Source: Pararhodobacter sp. (GTDB taxonomy: Bacteria; Pseudomonadota; Alphaproteobacteria; Rhodobacterales; Rhodobacteraceae). From it: a DNA stretch of 64,000 bases. The stretch spans positions 1 through 64,000 of the forward strand of contig JAFIEK010000001.1 in assembly GCA_020832545.1 (NCBI GenBank). Direction: 5' to 3'. The notes beneath the pieces are model-generated. The model was given only the letters and a program-made list of their open reading frames with translations, made no database searches and was not told where the DNA came from. The first letter of the stretch is position 1. Each line of letters begins with the position of its first letter. A program made the translations under genes and the position numbers. Below, in pieces: positions 17,729 to 27,544 of this stretch.

Positions 17729-19489
17729 TCAGGAGTTGGCTGGCGTCAGGGGTTCCGGCACGGGCGCGATCAGCATCTTGTCGCGCCCCGACATGATATC
17801 ACCCTGCACCTGTTCGGTCAGGCGCTGTGCGTCCCGGCGGCGGGTATCCTCCAGCGCCTCGGTCACCGATGCCTCGTCCAGGCCAAGGCGGCGCAGTCCT
17901 TCTGCGCCCATCAGCAGAGCCGACTCAACGGTCTCGCGTATCTCAAAACTCACGCCTGCACGGATCAGTTCCATCGAATGCCCCCGGTCATAGCTGCGCG
18001 CCAGCACGGCCGCATTCGGGAATTCGTGCTGGATCAGGTCTGCAATGGCGCTGACTGCGCCCGGGTCGTCGACACAGATCAGGATCACCTGCGCCTGCGC
18101 CGCGCCCGAGGCATGCAGGATATCAAGCCGTGTGCCATCGCCGTAATAGACCTTGAAGCCGAAGCGCGCGGCCTCACGGATACGGTCGGGGTTGTTCTCG
18201 ATCACCGAGACCTGCGCGCCGCGGGCCAGCAGCATCTGCAACGCAATCTGGCCGAACCGCCCGAAGCCGATCACCAGAACCTGCCCGCGCAACCCGTCGG
18301 CAGCGTCGACCCCGTCCAGCCCAGCGTCAGGACCACGCAGCAGCCGGTCCGCGACAATCAGGATCAGCGGTGTAATCGCCATGGACAGGATCACCACGGT
18401 CGAAAAAACCGCGTTTTCACGCGCATCGATCACCCCGCCCGTCAGCGCGGCGGTATAAAGGACGAAGGCAAATTCGCCCCCTTGCGCAAACATTGCCGTG
18501 CGGCGCAGCGCGACGATATTCGTACCGCCAAAGGCCCGTGCCGTGGCATAGATGGCCAGGGCCTTGACCAGCACATAAACCACCAGCATCGCCAGCAAGA
18601 GCGGCCATTCCAGCGCCACGACAGACAGGTTCAGCGACATCCCGACTGCCAGAAAGAACAGCCCCATCAAGAGGCCCTTGAACGGCTCGATATCGCTTTC
18701 AATCTGATGGCGATAGCTGGAGCCAGAGAGCAGAACTCCGGCCAGAAACGCGCCCATCGCCATCGACAGGCCCACGGCCTCCATCAGCAGCGCGGCCCCC
18801 AGCACCACCAGGAGCGCACCCGCGCTCAGCACCTCGCGGGCGCGCGCGCGCGCCAGCAGGGCAAAGAACGGGTCCAGCAGCCAGCGCCCGGCGACAAGAA
18901 GCGACACAAGCCCGGCCAGAGCCAGCGCGAGGGCGCCCAGGCCCCCCGCCCCCTGCCCGACGGGCGAGAGGAAGGCCACGACCACCAGCAGGGGCACGAT
19001 CAGCAGATCCTCGAACAAAAGGATCGAGACCGATTTCTGCCCTTCAGGACTGGCGATCTCGCCGCGCTCCTGCAGGACGGACATGATCACAGCGGTCGAG
19101 GACAGCACGAAGCCCGCACCTGCGATGAACGCCGTGACCGGAGGCAGCGAAAAGACCACCATACCCGCCAGCGACAGCAGGGCAATCGCAAGGCCGACCT
19201 GCACCAGCCCCAGCCCGAAGATCTGCCCCCGCAGCGCCCAGAGCTTATGCGGGCGCAATTCCAGCCCGATGACGAACAGGAACATCACCACGCCCAGTTC
19301 CGCGAAATGCAGGATCGTGTCAGGGTCGGTGAACAGCCCCAGCACAGATGGGCCTACCAGCGCCCCGGCGGCGAAATACCCCAGCACTGAGCCCAGCCCC
19401 AGCCGCCGGAACAGCGGCACGGCAATCACTGCCGCCCCCATCAGCACCACCACCGGGCCGATGACTGGCCCCAACCCTTCTACGGCCAT
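17729..19489 (-). CDS. Kef-type monovalent cation:proton antiporter with RCK domain
   Basis: 586 residues from ATG 19489, chosen because AAAGGCGAG precedes it at good spacing; the open frame extends 22 residues further without a site. An N-terminal CPA2 antiporter domain with about 12 helices (e.g. VLGYFAAGALVGPSVLGLF, AGFVLSSTAVIMSVLQERGE) is followed by an RCK/TrkA-N nucleotide-binding domain (VLVIGFGRFGQIAL). Such proteins exchange K+ for H+ across the inner membrane and are gated by NAD(H) or glutathione conjugates. No KefF/G ancillary gene is adjacent. Confidence 0.93.
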   Translation of the reverse strand: MAVEGLGPVIGPVVVLMGAAVIAVPLFRRLGLGSVLGYFAAGALVGPSVLGLFTDPDTILHFAELGVVMFLFVIGLELRPHKLWALRGQIFGLGLVQVGLAIALLSLAGMVVFSLPPVTAFIAGAGFVLSSTAVIMSVLQERGEIASPEGQKSVSILLFEDLLIVPLLVVVAFLSPVGQGAGGLGALALALAGLVSLLVAGRWLLDPFFALLARARAREVLSAGALLVVLGAALLMEAVGLSMAMGAFLAGVLLSGSSYRHQIESDIEPFKGLLMGLFFLAVGMSLNLSVVALEWPLLLAMLVVYVLVKALAIYATARAFGGTNIVALRRTAMFAQGGEFAFVLYTAALTGGVIDARENAVFSTVVILSMAITPLILIVADRLLRGPDAGLDGVDAADGLRGQVLVIGFGRFGQIALQMLLARGAQVSVIENNPDRIREAARFGFKVYYGDGTRLDILHASGAAQAQVILICVDDPGAVSAIADLIQHEFPNAAVLARSYDRGHSMELIRAGVSFEIRETVESALLMGAEGLRRLGLDEASVTEALEDTRRRDAQRLTEQVQGDIMSGRDKMLIAPVPEPLTPANS

Positions 19490-19720
19490 CGGTACTCGCC
19501 TTTCAAAATGGCAACGCCGGTGCCCAGTAGCCCCGGACGTCGCTTGAACTGTCATGCCAGCCGCCGGTTCTTGCCGGCGGCTGGCGAAGCTTCCTGTAAT
19601 TCGTCTCGCCCTGCCGCTTGTCAGTCGTCAGGCGGTGCAACGCATGGACCGGATCTGAAGGCATCATCTCGTAGATCGGCTCGAATGGCTTGTCCGCCGT
19701 CTAAGTCGGTTCAGGAAACA

Positions 19721-20977
19721 TCAGTCGTTCGACTGCAGCACGTCGTGCCAGTCCGGATGGCGGCTGAACTGTGCCTTGGCGAACGGGCAGAGCGGTACGA
19801 TGGCGACCTTGTCACGCCGCGCATCCTCGACCGCTTGTCGCACCAGTCGCTCTCCGACCTTGCGGCCACGCAAGGCCGCAGGCACTTCGGTATGGTCGAT
19901 GATGATCAATCCGTCACCGGCGCGGCTGTAGGTCATCTCAGCCGCGTTGCCGTCGATGACAACGTGGTAGCGCCCCTTCGATGCGCCATCTTCGCGTTCG
20001 ACGGGGACGTCGATCGCCGAGGCGGCGTCTTTCTCCTGCAGCGCGCTGTGGGGCCGCACCTGGCGCGGCTGCCCCTGCGCGCATTCCAGAAGATCGCGGT
20101 CCCAGTCTCCGAGGTCGGCGGCGGCCTCGTAGGTGGAGACCAGAAAAGCCATCAGGGTCTCGTCGGGATCGGCTGCACTCTGCACGGCATCGTAGGGTAG
20201 CATGAACTCTGACAGGTCCTCATGCCAGAACGCCGCATCGGGCCGGACCGACGCGGCCCGATACCCGCCCGGCGCCGGGTAGGCGTAGGCGTAGAAGGCG
20301 GGATAGTCGATACCATTGCCGCCCGGCCAGAACCCTGCCGAGGATACCTCGCGGTCATATGCTTCCTGCGCCACGTCGTCCGGCAGGGAAGGGATGCCAG
20401 CAGGGTGGAGCGGCGCGCGGCGCCCCGAAAACCGGGTAACCGCGAGATCCAGCGCCCCCCAGAACAGATGAACAGGGCTGGACTTGCCAAGAAAGGAGGT
20501 CCGGAACCTGCCCATGACCCTGTCGATCGCCACCAGCGCCTGATGATAGCGTTGCACGGCGTCCCGATCATAGGGCCGGTCACGATGATCCTCGCTGAAC
20601 GGGACGGGGTTGGGCACCTCGTTCGGCGTGTCGTTGAACGTCGGCGCGCCCCCGAGGTCGGTAATCAGCTGCACGAAATTCGCGCGGAATGCGGCGACCG
20701 TGGTCGGCTCCAGCGCAAACATCGCGGTGCGACCGTTGCCGCAGCTCCCCACGACCATATGCTCACGGAAATCGAACCGGATTTCGATGCCCGGACCATC
20801 CGGTATCGGCGAGGATGTCAGGCCGGTCGGCGTGACATAGAATGTCGCGTTCCACGAATGGTTCAGCCATGGCGTATGCGCCAGCCTGTATTTGCCGACG
20901 ATTTGCAGATACAGATGCAGGGCGGTACAGGTCTCGCGCCATCCAAGGTAGTCGAGCTGGGGCCATTTGGTGGTCAT
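19721..20977 (-). CDS. DUF5996 protein fused to a small GNAT acetyltransferase domain
   Basis: 418 residues from ATG 20977 (AAAGGAC upstream). Residues 1-300 match DUF5996 proteins (WPQLDYLGWRETCTALHLYLQIVGK at the start is characteristic; note only its first 20 residues are diagnostic). Residues 325-418 form a NATD1/Acetyltransf_CG-type GNAT domain (EMTYSRAGDGLIIIDHTEV, RGRKVGERLVRQAVEDAR, PLCPFAKAQFSRHPDW). Both domains normally occur separately, so this is a fusion. Function is unknown; the second domain may acetylate a small molecule or protein. It lies 60 bp upstream of the pirin gene's 3' side on the same strand. Confidence 0.85.
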   Translation of the reverse strand: MTTKWPQLDYLGWRETCTALHLYLQIVGKYRLAHTPWLNHSWNATFYVTPTGLTSSPIPDGPGIEIRFDFREHMVVGSCGNGRTAMFALEPTTVAAFRANFVQLITDLGGAPTFNDTPNEVPNPVPFSEDHRDRPYDRDAVQRYHQALVAIDRVMGRFRTSFLGKSSPVHLFWGALDLAVTRFSGRRAPLHPAGIPSLPDDVAQEAYDREVSSAGFWPGGNGIDYPAFYAYAYPAPGGYRAASVRPDAAFWHEDLSEFMLPYDAVQSAADPDETLMAFLVSTYEAAADLGDWDRDLLECAQGQPRQVRPHSALQEKDAASAIDVPVEREDGASKGRYHVVIDGNAAEMTYSRAGDGLIIIDHTEVPAALRGRKVGERLVRQAVEDARRDKVAIVPLCPFAKAQFSRHPDWHDVLQSND

Positions 20978-21037
20978 CGCGTGTCCTTTCGGCATCTGTC
21001 GCTTGCGGGGATCGGTCATTTGTTTCATCGGCGCCGG

Positions 21038-21973
21038 TCAGTCCGGCGCGGGGATGTGCTCGTCGCGGTCATCGACCGGCAGATCGAAACGCCCCTTGCC
21101 CCACCTTGCGGCACGCCATTCGGCCTTTGCATGTTCAATGCGCTCCTTCGACGAGGCGACGAAGTTCCACCATATGTAGCGGGGGCCGGAAAAGGTGGCG
21201 CCGCCAAGGATCATGAGCCGCGCGCCCCGGCCGCCGGCGGCAACCGTGATCTTGTCGCCCGGGCGGAAGACCATCATCCGGCCCGCGTCAAACTCCTGCC
21301 CCGCGACCGAGATGGAGCCTTCGACGATGTAGATGCCCCGGTCCTCGTGGTCGTCCGGCATCGGCAGGCGGCGTCCGGGTTCAAGCGTCACATCGGCATA
21401 GAAGGTTTCTGACAGCATCGTTGCGGGCGCGGTCGCGCCATAGGCGTTGCCAAGGATCAACCGGACGGAAACGCCGTGATCCTCGATCATCGGCAGTGCC
21501 TGCTGGCCGTGATGTTCGAAACTGGGTGCCACGTCTTCATGGGTGTCGGGCAGGGCCAGCCAGGTCTGTATCCCGAACAGGCTGTTCGGCCCGCTGCGGG
21601 CGGTGGCCGAGGTGCGTTCCGAATGGGTCACGCCGCGCCCGGCCACCATCCAGTTCAGCGCGCCGGGGCTGATGATCTGATCGGCGCCGGTGCTGTCGCG
21701 GTGATGGAAGTCGCCGCGAAACAGATAGGTCACGGTGCCCAGCCCGATATGCGGATGCGGCCGGACATCAACGCCCTGTCCGGTCAGAAGCTCGGCCGGT
21801 CCGGCCTGATCGAAAAAGATGAACGGCCCGACCATCTGCCGATTTGGGGCGGGCAGGGCACGCCGGACCTCGAACCCGCCCAGATCGCGGGTCCGGGGGA
21901 CAATGAGGGTTTCAATCGCATCCACACCGATCTCATCGGGGCAGCCGGGGTCAAGTGCGGGGTTCCAACTCAT
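21038..21973 (-). CDS. Pirin family protein
   Basis: 311 residues from ATG 21973, selected because GAAAGG stands nine bases upstream; an ATG three codons earlier is too close to that site. A cupin-fold protein with the pirin metal ligands RPHPH (His73, His75) and THSER (His117, Glu119). The C-terminal cupin (GIYIVEGSISVAGQ, FRPGDKITVAAGG) is intact. Bacterial pirins can be quercetin dioxygenases or regulators; the role here is undetermined. It precedes the DUF5996-acetyltransferase gene on the same strand and may be co-transcribed with it. Confidence 0.92.
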   Translation of the reverse strand: MSWNPALDPGCPDEIGVDAIETLIVPRTRDLGGFEVRRALPAPNRQMVGPFIFFDQAGPAELLTGQGVDVRPHPHIGLGTVTYLFRGDFHHRDSTGADQIISPGALNWMVAGRGVTHSERTSATARSGPNSLFGIQTWLALPDTHEDVAPSFEHHGQQALPMIEDHGVSVRLILGNAYGATAPATMLSETFYADVTLEPGRRLPMPDDHEDRGIYIVEGSISVAGQEFDAGRMMVFRPGDKITVAAGGRGARLMILGGATFSGPRYIWWNFVASSKERIEHAKAEWRAARWGKGRFDLPVDDRDEHIPAPD

Positions 21974-22297
21974 GCGCGTCATCCTTTCATATGCTCGCGA
22001 CCGGCGTCGCGCCTGCCGATGCAACGGCCTGTTCCCGACGCATCCGGGGCCTAGTTTGGCGACGCAGTACCCCGGGCGCTAGCCACGCTGCGCATCAAGC
22101 TGTGTCGCGCAAAGCGGAACGCGCCTCTGTGTTCGCCTATGAAATGTCGAAAAGAGCCCACAGTGGACGGTCATCCCAGCCCTCGACCCGTCACCGGGAA
22201 ACCGGCGCTCATCTCACTCTTGAAGTGCTATGCAGACGGGTCAAAGGGCAGGGACACGCAGAATTTCGAGAATGGCGCAAATTTGGTTTGCGATAAT

Positions 22298-23317
22298 TTA
22301 ATTCTCTGCAGGCGTTAATCCCAAGATACGCAGCGTTTCTTCACGCGCGGCAACGAGATCTTCCATACGGGCTCGTTCTGCCGTTATCCGCTCCCGCTCT
22401 GCCGTTATCCGCTCCCGCTCTGCCGTTATCCGCTCCAGCTCTAGCTGTAAATTGTATATCGCCAAAAGGCGGGGGTGAAGTTGCGAGGTGCTCTCATCAA
22501 GCATGGGTATTACGAGCGTCCGAAACATCCCGGGGATGTCGTCGCCGCTATAAAGTACCTGGAAAACGCCAATGACGTCTTCTCCAAAATACTCCGCATC
22601 GTCGCCGCTATACTCCCCTCTTGCGCGTGCTCGCGAGAAGGCGTCGAGGAAGGCGTAGAACTGGGGTTCAGTCATCACCTCAACTGCTGGGACGCTGATC
22701 TCTTCAAACAAAGTGATGATCGCCGAATAGACCCCATTCTGCGCGGTGATGTCGGTATACTCGTCGACGCGCGTCTCTAGGATGAAGGACGTTGAATTCC
22801 GATGCGCGTAAGTGAGGGAAAACACAAGTACATCATAAAACCCCTCAAAAAACTCCACCTCAAGCTCTGCCCGTCTGGCCCCGAGATGGGGGGGAAGAAC
22901 ATCGGCAAAGGCGCGGGCGAGCGCGGCTGATGTGTCCGCGCCCGGAACATAGCCTGTGATCACGGTGACGAGTTGCTCCTGATCCAGGCCCTGCAGAAGG
23001 TCGTGCAGATCGGCGAGCGAGGGGTTCTCGGCTGCCTCTCTGGGCAAACGCCCCTCGGCCACCGTCTCAGCCCGCAGCGCGCGGTCCAGATCATCGGCAA
23101 ATACGCGGGTGCGGCCCGTGAAATCCGTCAGCCCCGCCTGATGTTCAGCCGACAGTTGCCCCGTGGCGGCATCGGTCAGACCAAGATTGGTCAGGATAGC
23201 CGCGTTGATTTCGTCAGCGGTCTGCCCCTGCGCCACATTCCCGACGAACAACGAGAGGGTCAGGGCGAGAACGGTGGGCGTGAACTGGCGGCGGTGGGGG
23301 GGCTGTTTGGCGGTCAT
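22298..23317 (-). CDS. Secreted protein of unknown function with C-terminal ERITAER repeats
   Basis: 339 residues with a signal peptide (LALTLSLFVGNVAQGQ, cleavage near residue 32). The mature protein is acidic and helix-rich, and no known domain is recognised. Near the C-terminus the heptad ERITAER is repeated three times in tandem, forming a charged coiled coil. The DNA repeat is 21 bp. No operon partners are evident; neighbours are over 250 bp away on both sides. Confidence 0.7.
   Translation of the reverse strand: MTAKQPPHRRQFTPTVLALTLSLFVGNVAQGQTADEINAAILTNLGLTDAATGQLSAEHQAGLTDFTGRTRVFADDLDRALRAETVAEGRLPREAAENPSLADLHDLLQGLDQEQLVTVITGYVPGADTSAALARAFADVLPPHLGARRAELEVEFFEGFYDVLVFSLTYAHRNSTSFILETRVDEYTDITAQNGVYSAIITLFEEISVPAVEVMTEPQFYAFLDAFSRARARGEYSGDDAEYFGEDVIGVFQVLYSGDDIPGMFRTLVIPMLDESTSQLHPRLLAIYNLQLELERITAERERITAERERITAERARMEDLVAAREETLRILGLTPAEN
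22371..22438 (-). repeat. Three tandem 21-bp units encoding ERITAER
   Basis: Three nearly identical 21-bp units containing CTGCCGTTATCCGCTC lie inside the secreted-protein gene and encode a repeated heptad. The near identity at DNA level points to recent slippage; copy number may vary between strains. Confidence 0.85.
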
Positions 23318-23604
23318 GGGTTATGTCAGGGCTTTCAGGAATGATCTGGATATTTGACTTCTTGATATGGTTGAACAATCGGGCGCAGTGAGAGAGCTGT
23401 CAAGGTCGCGCAATGCGAGCAATCAAGGACGGTATTGATCCATCGCGAGCGTCCGCTTTGTCCCGCATAGCCGCCGCAGAAAGGCAAGTGTGGTTGGCCA
23501 ATGCGGAAAAATTCGTTAATGCCAATCGCAGGTTCTGGCCCCTGTCCTGCTGGGAGGCAGGTCAATCAGCTTGCAAATCCACACGCCGCCGGACTGCTTG
23601 CAGA

Positions 23605-24522
23605 TCAGGGCTTCGTGCCCTTCCGGTTCTGGGGGACGAGGCCCCAGATAGCCGGGTTGCGGGCGCAATGGTCAACCAGCGTGTCAATCAGGACCCGGAT
23701 TTTCCGTGCGGGATGCAGACCCGGCGGTCTGACGACAAAGGCGCCTGCCGGTGGTGGGGGGTAGCGCGTCATGATCGGGACGAGGGCACCTGACCCGATG
23801 TAGTCATGGGTAATGCAATCCGGCAGAAAGGCGATGCCAAGCCCCGCTGCCGAGGCAGCAGCAAGCGCCAAAGCGTTGTCGGCCTTGAACCGGCCCTGCG
23901 GCAGCACTGTCACGATCTTGTCGCCATCCATGAATTGCCAGGCTTCGGTTCCCTGCATGAGCGCCTCATGGGCGATAATCTCGTCTGGGGTTTGAGGTGA
24001 ACCGTGCGTTTCAATGTAGTCCGGGCTTGCAACAAGCGTTCCATGGATCGTGACGATGCGCTTTGCGATCAGGTTGGAATCCGCAAGATATCCAACCCGA
24101 AGCGCGCAATCGAACCCCTCTGCGATGAGATCGACGAAGCGATCACTGTAGCAGCTCTGGATGTGAAGATGCGGATGACGATGCGCCAGTTCTGCAAGTG
24201 CCGGGGCAAAGTGGGTCGGGCCGATGGAAAGCGGCATGGCGACCCTCAGTCGGCCACGCAGCCCGCCGGTCGGGAGGATTGATTCCCTCGCCGTATCTAT
24301 CTCGGCGCTGGCCCGGGCCGCATGGTCCCTGAACGTCGATCCCGCTTCTGTGAGCGCGGCACCGCGGGTCGTCCGTGCGAGAAGCTGGGTGCCGAGTTCC
24401 GCCTCGATCCGGAAGAGCCGCCGGCTGACGATGGACTTGGAGACGCCGAGCCTGCGCGCTGCGGCTGATATACCCCCGGCATCGGCCACGGCGACGAATG
24501 TATCCAGATCCTCGATATCCAT
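23605..24522 (-). CDS. LysR family transcriptional regulator
   Basis: 305 residues from ATG 24522, where the canonical LysR start MDIEDLDTFVAVADAGGISA begins; the open frame continues upstream but is not LysR-like. Helix-turn-helix at about 18-37 (AAARRLGVSKSIVSRRLFRI), then a substrate-binding domain of the CrgA/DsdC-like group. It is divergent from the LysE-family exporter across a 257-bp intergenic region, the usual arrangement for regulator and target. Confidence 0.9.
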   Translation of the reverse strand: MDIEDLDTFVAVADAGGISAAARRLGVSKSIVSRRLFRIEAELGTQLLARTTRGAALTEAGSTFRDHAARASAEIDTARESILPTGGLRGRLRVAMPLSIGPTHFAPALAELAHRHPHLHIQSCYSDRFVDLIAEGFDCALRVGYLADSNLIAKRIVTIHGTLVASPDYIETHGSPQTPDEIIAHEALMQGTEAWQFMDGDKIVTVLPQGRFKADNALALAAASAAGLGIAFLPDCITHDYIGSGALVPIMTRYPPPPAGAFVVRPPGLHPARKIRVLIDTLVDHCARNPAIWGLVPQNRKGTKP

Positions 24523-24779
24523 TCCGGCGTTCCCCGTTCCGCGACACAGTTTGCCCGAGTATGGCACTATCTTATTGCCCAAGGGAACGGCAAATTGGAT
24601 GCAGGCAACAACGCCCCGCGGCGCATGACCCCCGGGCATCAGTGCAATCGGTAAGAATGGAACGTTCAACCTCCGTGTGATCTCGGAGCCCCCGTTCTCC
24701 CAATACCACGCAGTAAAGCGGACAGGCTGCGTCAGACCTGTCCACGTCCGCCATGTCAGAGTCACTGAAGGATGCGAGA

Positions 24780-25427
24780 ATGGAGTTCTCAGCCTATCTG
24801 ACCTTTCTCTTCGTCAGCGCGGCCCAGGCCGCGACGCCCGGTCCGTCCACGGTGTTCATCGTGAACAACGCAATTGCCTACGGGTGGCGCCGCGCGCTGG
24901 CCGCCCTGAGCGGCGATCTGGTCGCGATCGCGTTGCTGGCCACGCTTTCCATCATCGGGCTGGGCGCTCTGCTTATGGCCTATCCTGTTGCCTTCCTCGC
25001 CCTGCGCCTTGCGGGTGCATCATACATCATCTGGCTGGGATGGAGCTTTCTTCGCTCTGTTGCGCCGCAATCGGACCCGGCGGTGATGGAGGCGGCTGAT
25101 GGAGAAAGTGTGTTGGGGCTTTGGCTCCACTCCTTCGGTGTGGGGATCAGCAATCCGAAGGCCATCCTGTTTTTCGCAGCACTGTTCCCCCAGTTCCTCC
25201 CGTTAGGGAGCGGAGCATCCGTCCTCGCCCTTCTGGTTGCGACCTTCGTCGCCGTGAAGCTCATCATTCTCGGCGGCTATGCTTTTGGCGCCCGACATTT
25301 CGTCCGACTGCTTCGCAACCCGGAGCATGCACGGCGCGGACGGATGCTGACCGGTATCATCTTCGTGACCTTCGGGGCCCTGATGATCTGGTCTGCCCTG
25401 ACCGCCACACAGGGCGCCGCGACGTAG
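24780..25427 (+). CDS. LysE/RhtB family amino-acid exporter
   Basis: 215 residues with six hydrophobic segments; starts at ATG 24780 with GAAGGA upstream. The family signature ATPGPSTVFIVNNAIAYGWRR lies near residues 18-38, with GVGISNPKAILFFAALFPQF in the middle (only the first 20 residues are diagnostic). Inner-membrane exporters of this family remove amino acids or derivatives. The divergent LysR gene probably regulates it. Confidence 0.9.
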   Translation: MEFSAYLTFLFVSAAQAATPGPSTVFIVNNAIAYGWRRALAALSGDLVAIALLATLSIIGLGALLMAYPVAFLALRLAGASYIIWLGWSFLRSVAPQSDPAVMEAADGESVLGLWLHSFGVGISNPKAILFFAALFPQFLPLGSGASVLALLVATFVAVKLIILGGYAFGARHFVRLLRNPEHARRGRMLTGIIFVTFGALMIWSALTATQGAAT

Positions 25428-25554
25428 CGAATTAACCCGAGGTCAAACGGCCATCATCCTGGCCTCGGTGCCTGCCGCGCGCCCCGCCTTTCCTCGGGTG
25501 GCCGTGAACGCCGCGACGCCTTCCACGCACAATGTTCAACAAGGAGAGCTTATC

Positions 25555-26391
25555 ATGGGCTTTGTCACCACCGACGACGACGTGCAGATTTTCTTCAAGG
25601 ACTGGGGCCCCAAGGCCGCCCAGCCCATCGTTTTTCACCATGGCTGGCCGCTCAGCTCTGACGTCTGGGACGCGCAGATGCTTTTCTTTCTGTCGAAGGG
25701 CTACCGCGTCGTCGCGCATGACCGGCGCGGCCATGGACGTTCGAGCCAGGTTGCCGAGGGTCACGACATCGACCACTACGCCGCCGATGCCTTCGCCGTC
25801 GCCGAGGCGCTGGACCTTCGGAACGCGGTTCACATCGGCCATTCTACCGGTGGCGGCGAAGTGGCGCGCTACGTTGCGCGGCACGGCGAACCTGCGGGCC
25901 GGGTGGCCAAGGCCGTTCTCGTTGCCGCCATTGCGCCGCTGATGCTGAAGACCGGCAGCAACCCCGAGGGCACACCGATGGAGGTCTTCGACGGCTTTCG
26001 GACCGCACTCGCCGGCAACCGAGCCCAGTTCTTTCGCGACGTGCCCACGGGCCCGTTCTACGGCTTCAACCGCGAGGGCGCTACGGTCCATGAAGGCGTG
26101 ATCCAGAACTGGTGGCGGCAGGGGATGATGGGCAGCGCCAAGGCGCAGTACGACGGCATCAAGGCTTTCTCGGAAACCGACCAGACCGAGGACCTCAAGT
26201 CGATCACCGTGCCGACGCTCGTTCTGCATGGTGAGGATGATCAGGTCGTTTCGATCGCAACCTCGGCGCTGAAGGCGATCGAACTGCTACCGGACGGGAT
26301 GCTGAGGACTTATCCCGGGCTCTCGCACGGCATGTTGACAGTTAACGCCGATGCCCTGAACGCCGACCTTCTGGAGTTTGTGACCAGCTGA
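25555..26391 (+). CDS. Alpha/beta hydrolase (non-haem chloroperoxidase type)
   Basis: 278 residues from ATG 25555, preceded by AAGGAGAG. Catalytic Ser97 sits in GHSTGGGE, the acid in HGEDDQVV near 226, and His in LSHGM near 258. The HHGWPLSSDVWD oxyanion segment and overall length match cofactor-free haloperoxidases/esterases. The physiological substrate is probably an ester or peracid. It is followed on the same strand by a glutathione transferase, suggesting a stress or xenobiotic cluster. Confidence 0.92.
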   Translation: MGFVTTDDDVQIFFKDWGPKAAQPIVFHHGWPLSSDVWDAQMLFFLSKGYRVVAHDRRGHGRSSQVAEGHDIDHYAADAFAVAEALDLRNAVHIGHSTGGGEVARYVARHGEPAGRVAKAVLVAAIAPLMLKTGSNPEGTPMEVFDGFRTALAGNRAQFFRDVPTGPFYGFNREGATVHEGVIQNWWRQGMMGSAKAQYDGIKAFSETDQTEDLKSITVPTLVLHGEDDQVVSIATSALKAIELLPDGMLRTYPGLSHGMLTVNADALNADLLEFVTS

Positions 26392-26624
26392 ACTGCCCGT
26401 GGGCCGAGCCTCGCAACGTCGATCCGCGGGCTCTGGCCGGACCCGGGCACGGCAAAGGCCGCGCGCGATGCCAACGCACACGGCGCGCTCGCCCCGTCGG
26501 AGTGACACCAACAATACCTGCCCGTTCCGCGTCACAACGCGGACCGAACGGGAGAAACCGCACCAAGAGGCGCCGGGCAATCACGCTTCCGGGCCGATGC
26601 AACAATGGAAAGGACAAGAAAACC

Positions 26625-27245
26625 ATGCCCACACTTTATTACGCTGTCGGTGCCTGCTCGCTGGCGCCTCACATCGCTCTCGAATGGATCGGCGAACCGT
26701 ATGAGGCCGTTAGGGTGCAGTATGGCTCGAAAGAGCTTCTCGCCGTGAATCCTGCCGGTGCCGTGCCGACCCTTCGCGAAGACGATGGCTGGCTTCTGAC
26801 ACAGGCGGGCGCGATCCTCGATTACCTCGCGTTCAAGCATCCCGAGGCGGGGCTGGCCGGTGGCGATGGCTTGCGCGCGAGGGCCGAGGCGCATCGATGG
26901 TCGGCCTTCTTCTCCTCTGACGTTCACGCCTCTTTCTGGCCGATCTTCATGCCCTATCGCTACACGACGGACGACAGCAAAGCGGCCCGGCAGGCGGTGG
27001 TCGAGGCAGGCCAGATGCTGGTCGCAAAAAAGTTCGACATTCTGAACCATCACCTCGACGGGCGCGAGTACATCCTTGATGGCGGGCGCTCGGTCATCGA
27101 AGCGTATGCCTTCCCGATGATCCGATGGGCGATAAAGCTTCTGCCTGGCGGCCTGACAGATTATCCAAACGTGCAGGCGCTGCACGACAGGTTCGCTGCC
27201 GATCCGGCCGTGCAGCATGTTCTTGCGCAAGAGGCAGGCAAGTGA
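26625..27245 (+). CDS. Glutathione S-transferase family protein
   Basis: 206 residues. An N-terminal thioredoxin-like domain (LYYAVGACSLAPHIALEW, with Cys11 at the position of the beta-class catalytic cysteine, and VNPAGAVPTL carrying the cis-proline) is followed by a helical C-terminal domain. GGAAAGGA lies upstream of ATG 26625. It probably conjugates or reduces with glutathione in the cytoplasm. The stop overlaps the GTG of a truncated dioxygenase gene (27242), so both belonged to one operon. Confidence 0.9.
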   Translation: MPTLYYAVGACSLAPHIALEWIGEPYEAVRVQYGSKELLAVNPAGAVPTLREDDGWLLTQAGAILDYLAFKHPEAGLAGGDGLRARAEAHRWSAFFSSDVHASFWPIFMPYRYTTDDSKAARQAVVEAGQMLVAKKFDILNHHLDGREYILDGGRSVIEAYAFPMIRWAIKLLPGGLTDYPNVQALHDRFAADPAVQHVLAQEAGK

Positions 27246-27487
27246 CCACGAGCGCCGACATGGGAACGACAAGCGGCCTTCACCACGTCACCGGCATCAC
27301 CGCCGACGTGCAGGCCAACGTCGACTTCTATGCCGGCTTCCTCGGCCTCAGCCTTGTGAAACGGACCGGCGGCCTGGATTGGACGGAATCTTCCGGGCGC
27401 AGCACCTGTGGAGGTATCTGGTCCGTCGGCTTGCGTGACACCGGGAAATGCCGACGACCGGAACAATACCGGAAAGTGGCGAAATGA
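27242..27487 (+). pseudogene. Truncated glyoxalase/ring-cleaving dioxygenase (VOC) fragment
   Basis: Starting at GTG 27242, or ATG 27260, the frame encodes GLHHVTGITADVQANVDFYA and GFLGLSLVKRTGG. This is the N-terminus of VOC ring-cleaving dioxygenases/MhqO-like hydrolases, which normally exceed 300 residues. Homology ends near 27385 and the frame stops at 27487. The rest of the gene is missing, so this is a deletion remnant left by an earlier rearrangement. The start is coupled to the GST stop. Confidence 0.75.
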
Positions 27488-27544
27488 TAATTTCTCAACC
27501 CAAAGCACTTCATGAATGGTGCTAAATGATGAGGAGAAACCTCG

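Noticed and set aside
17651-19390. Long open frame (579 codons) on the plus strand
   Set aside because: It lies antisense to the Kef-type antiporter; composition is Gln/His/Arg-rich nonsense, typical of the complement of high-GC genes.
22371-22438. Possible CRISPR-like repeat array
   Set aside because: The units are contiguous, without spacers, and encode a repeated heptad within a gene.
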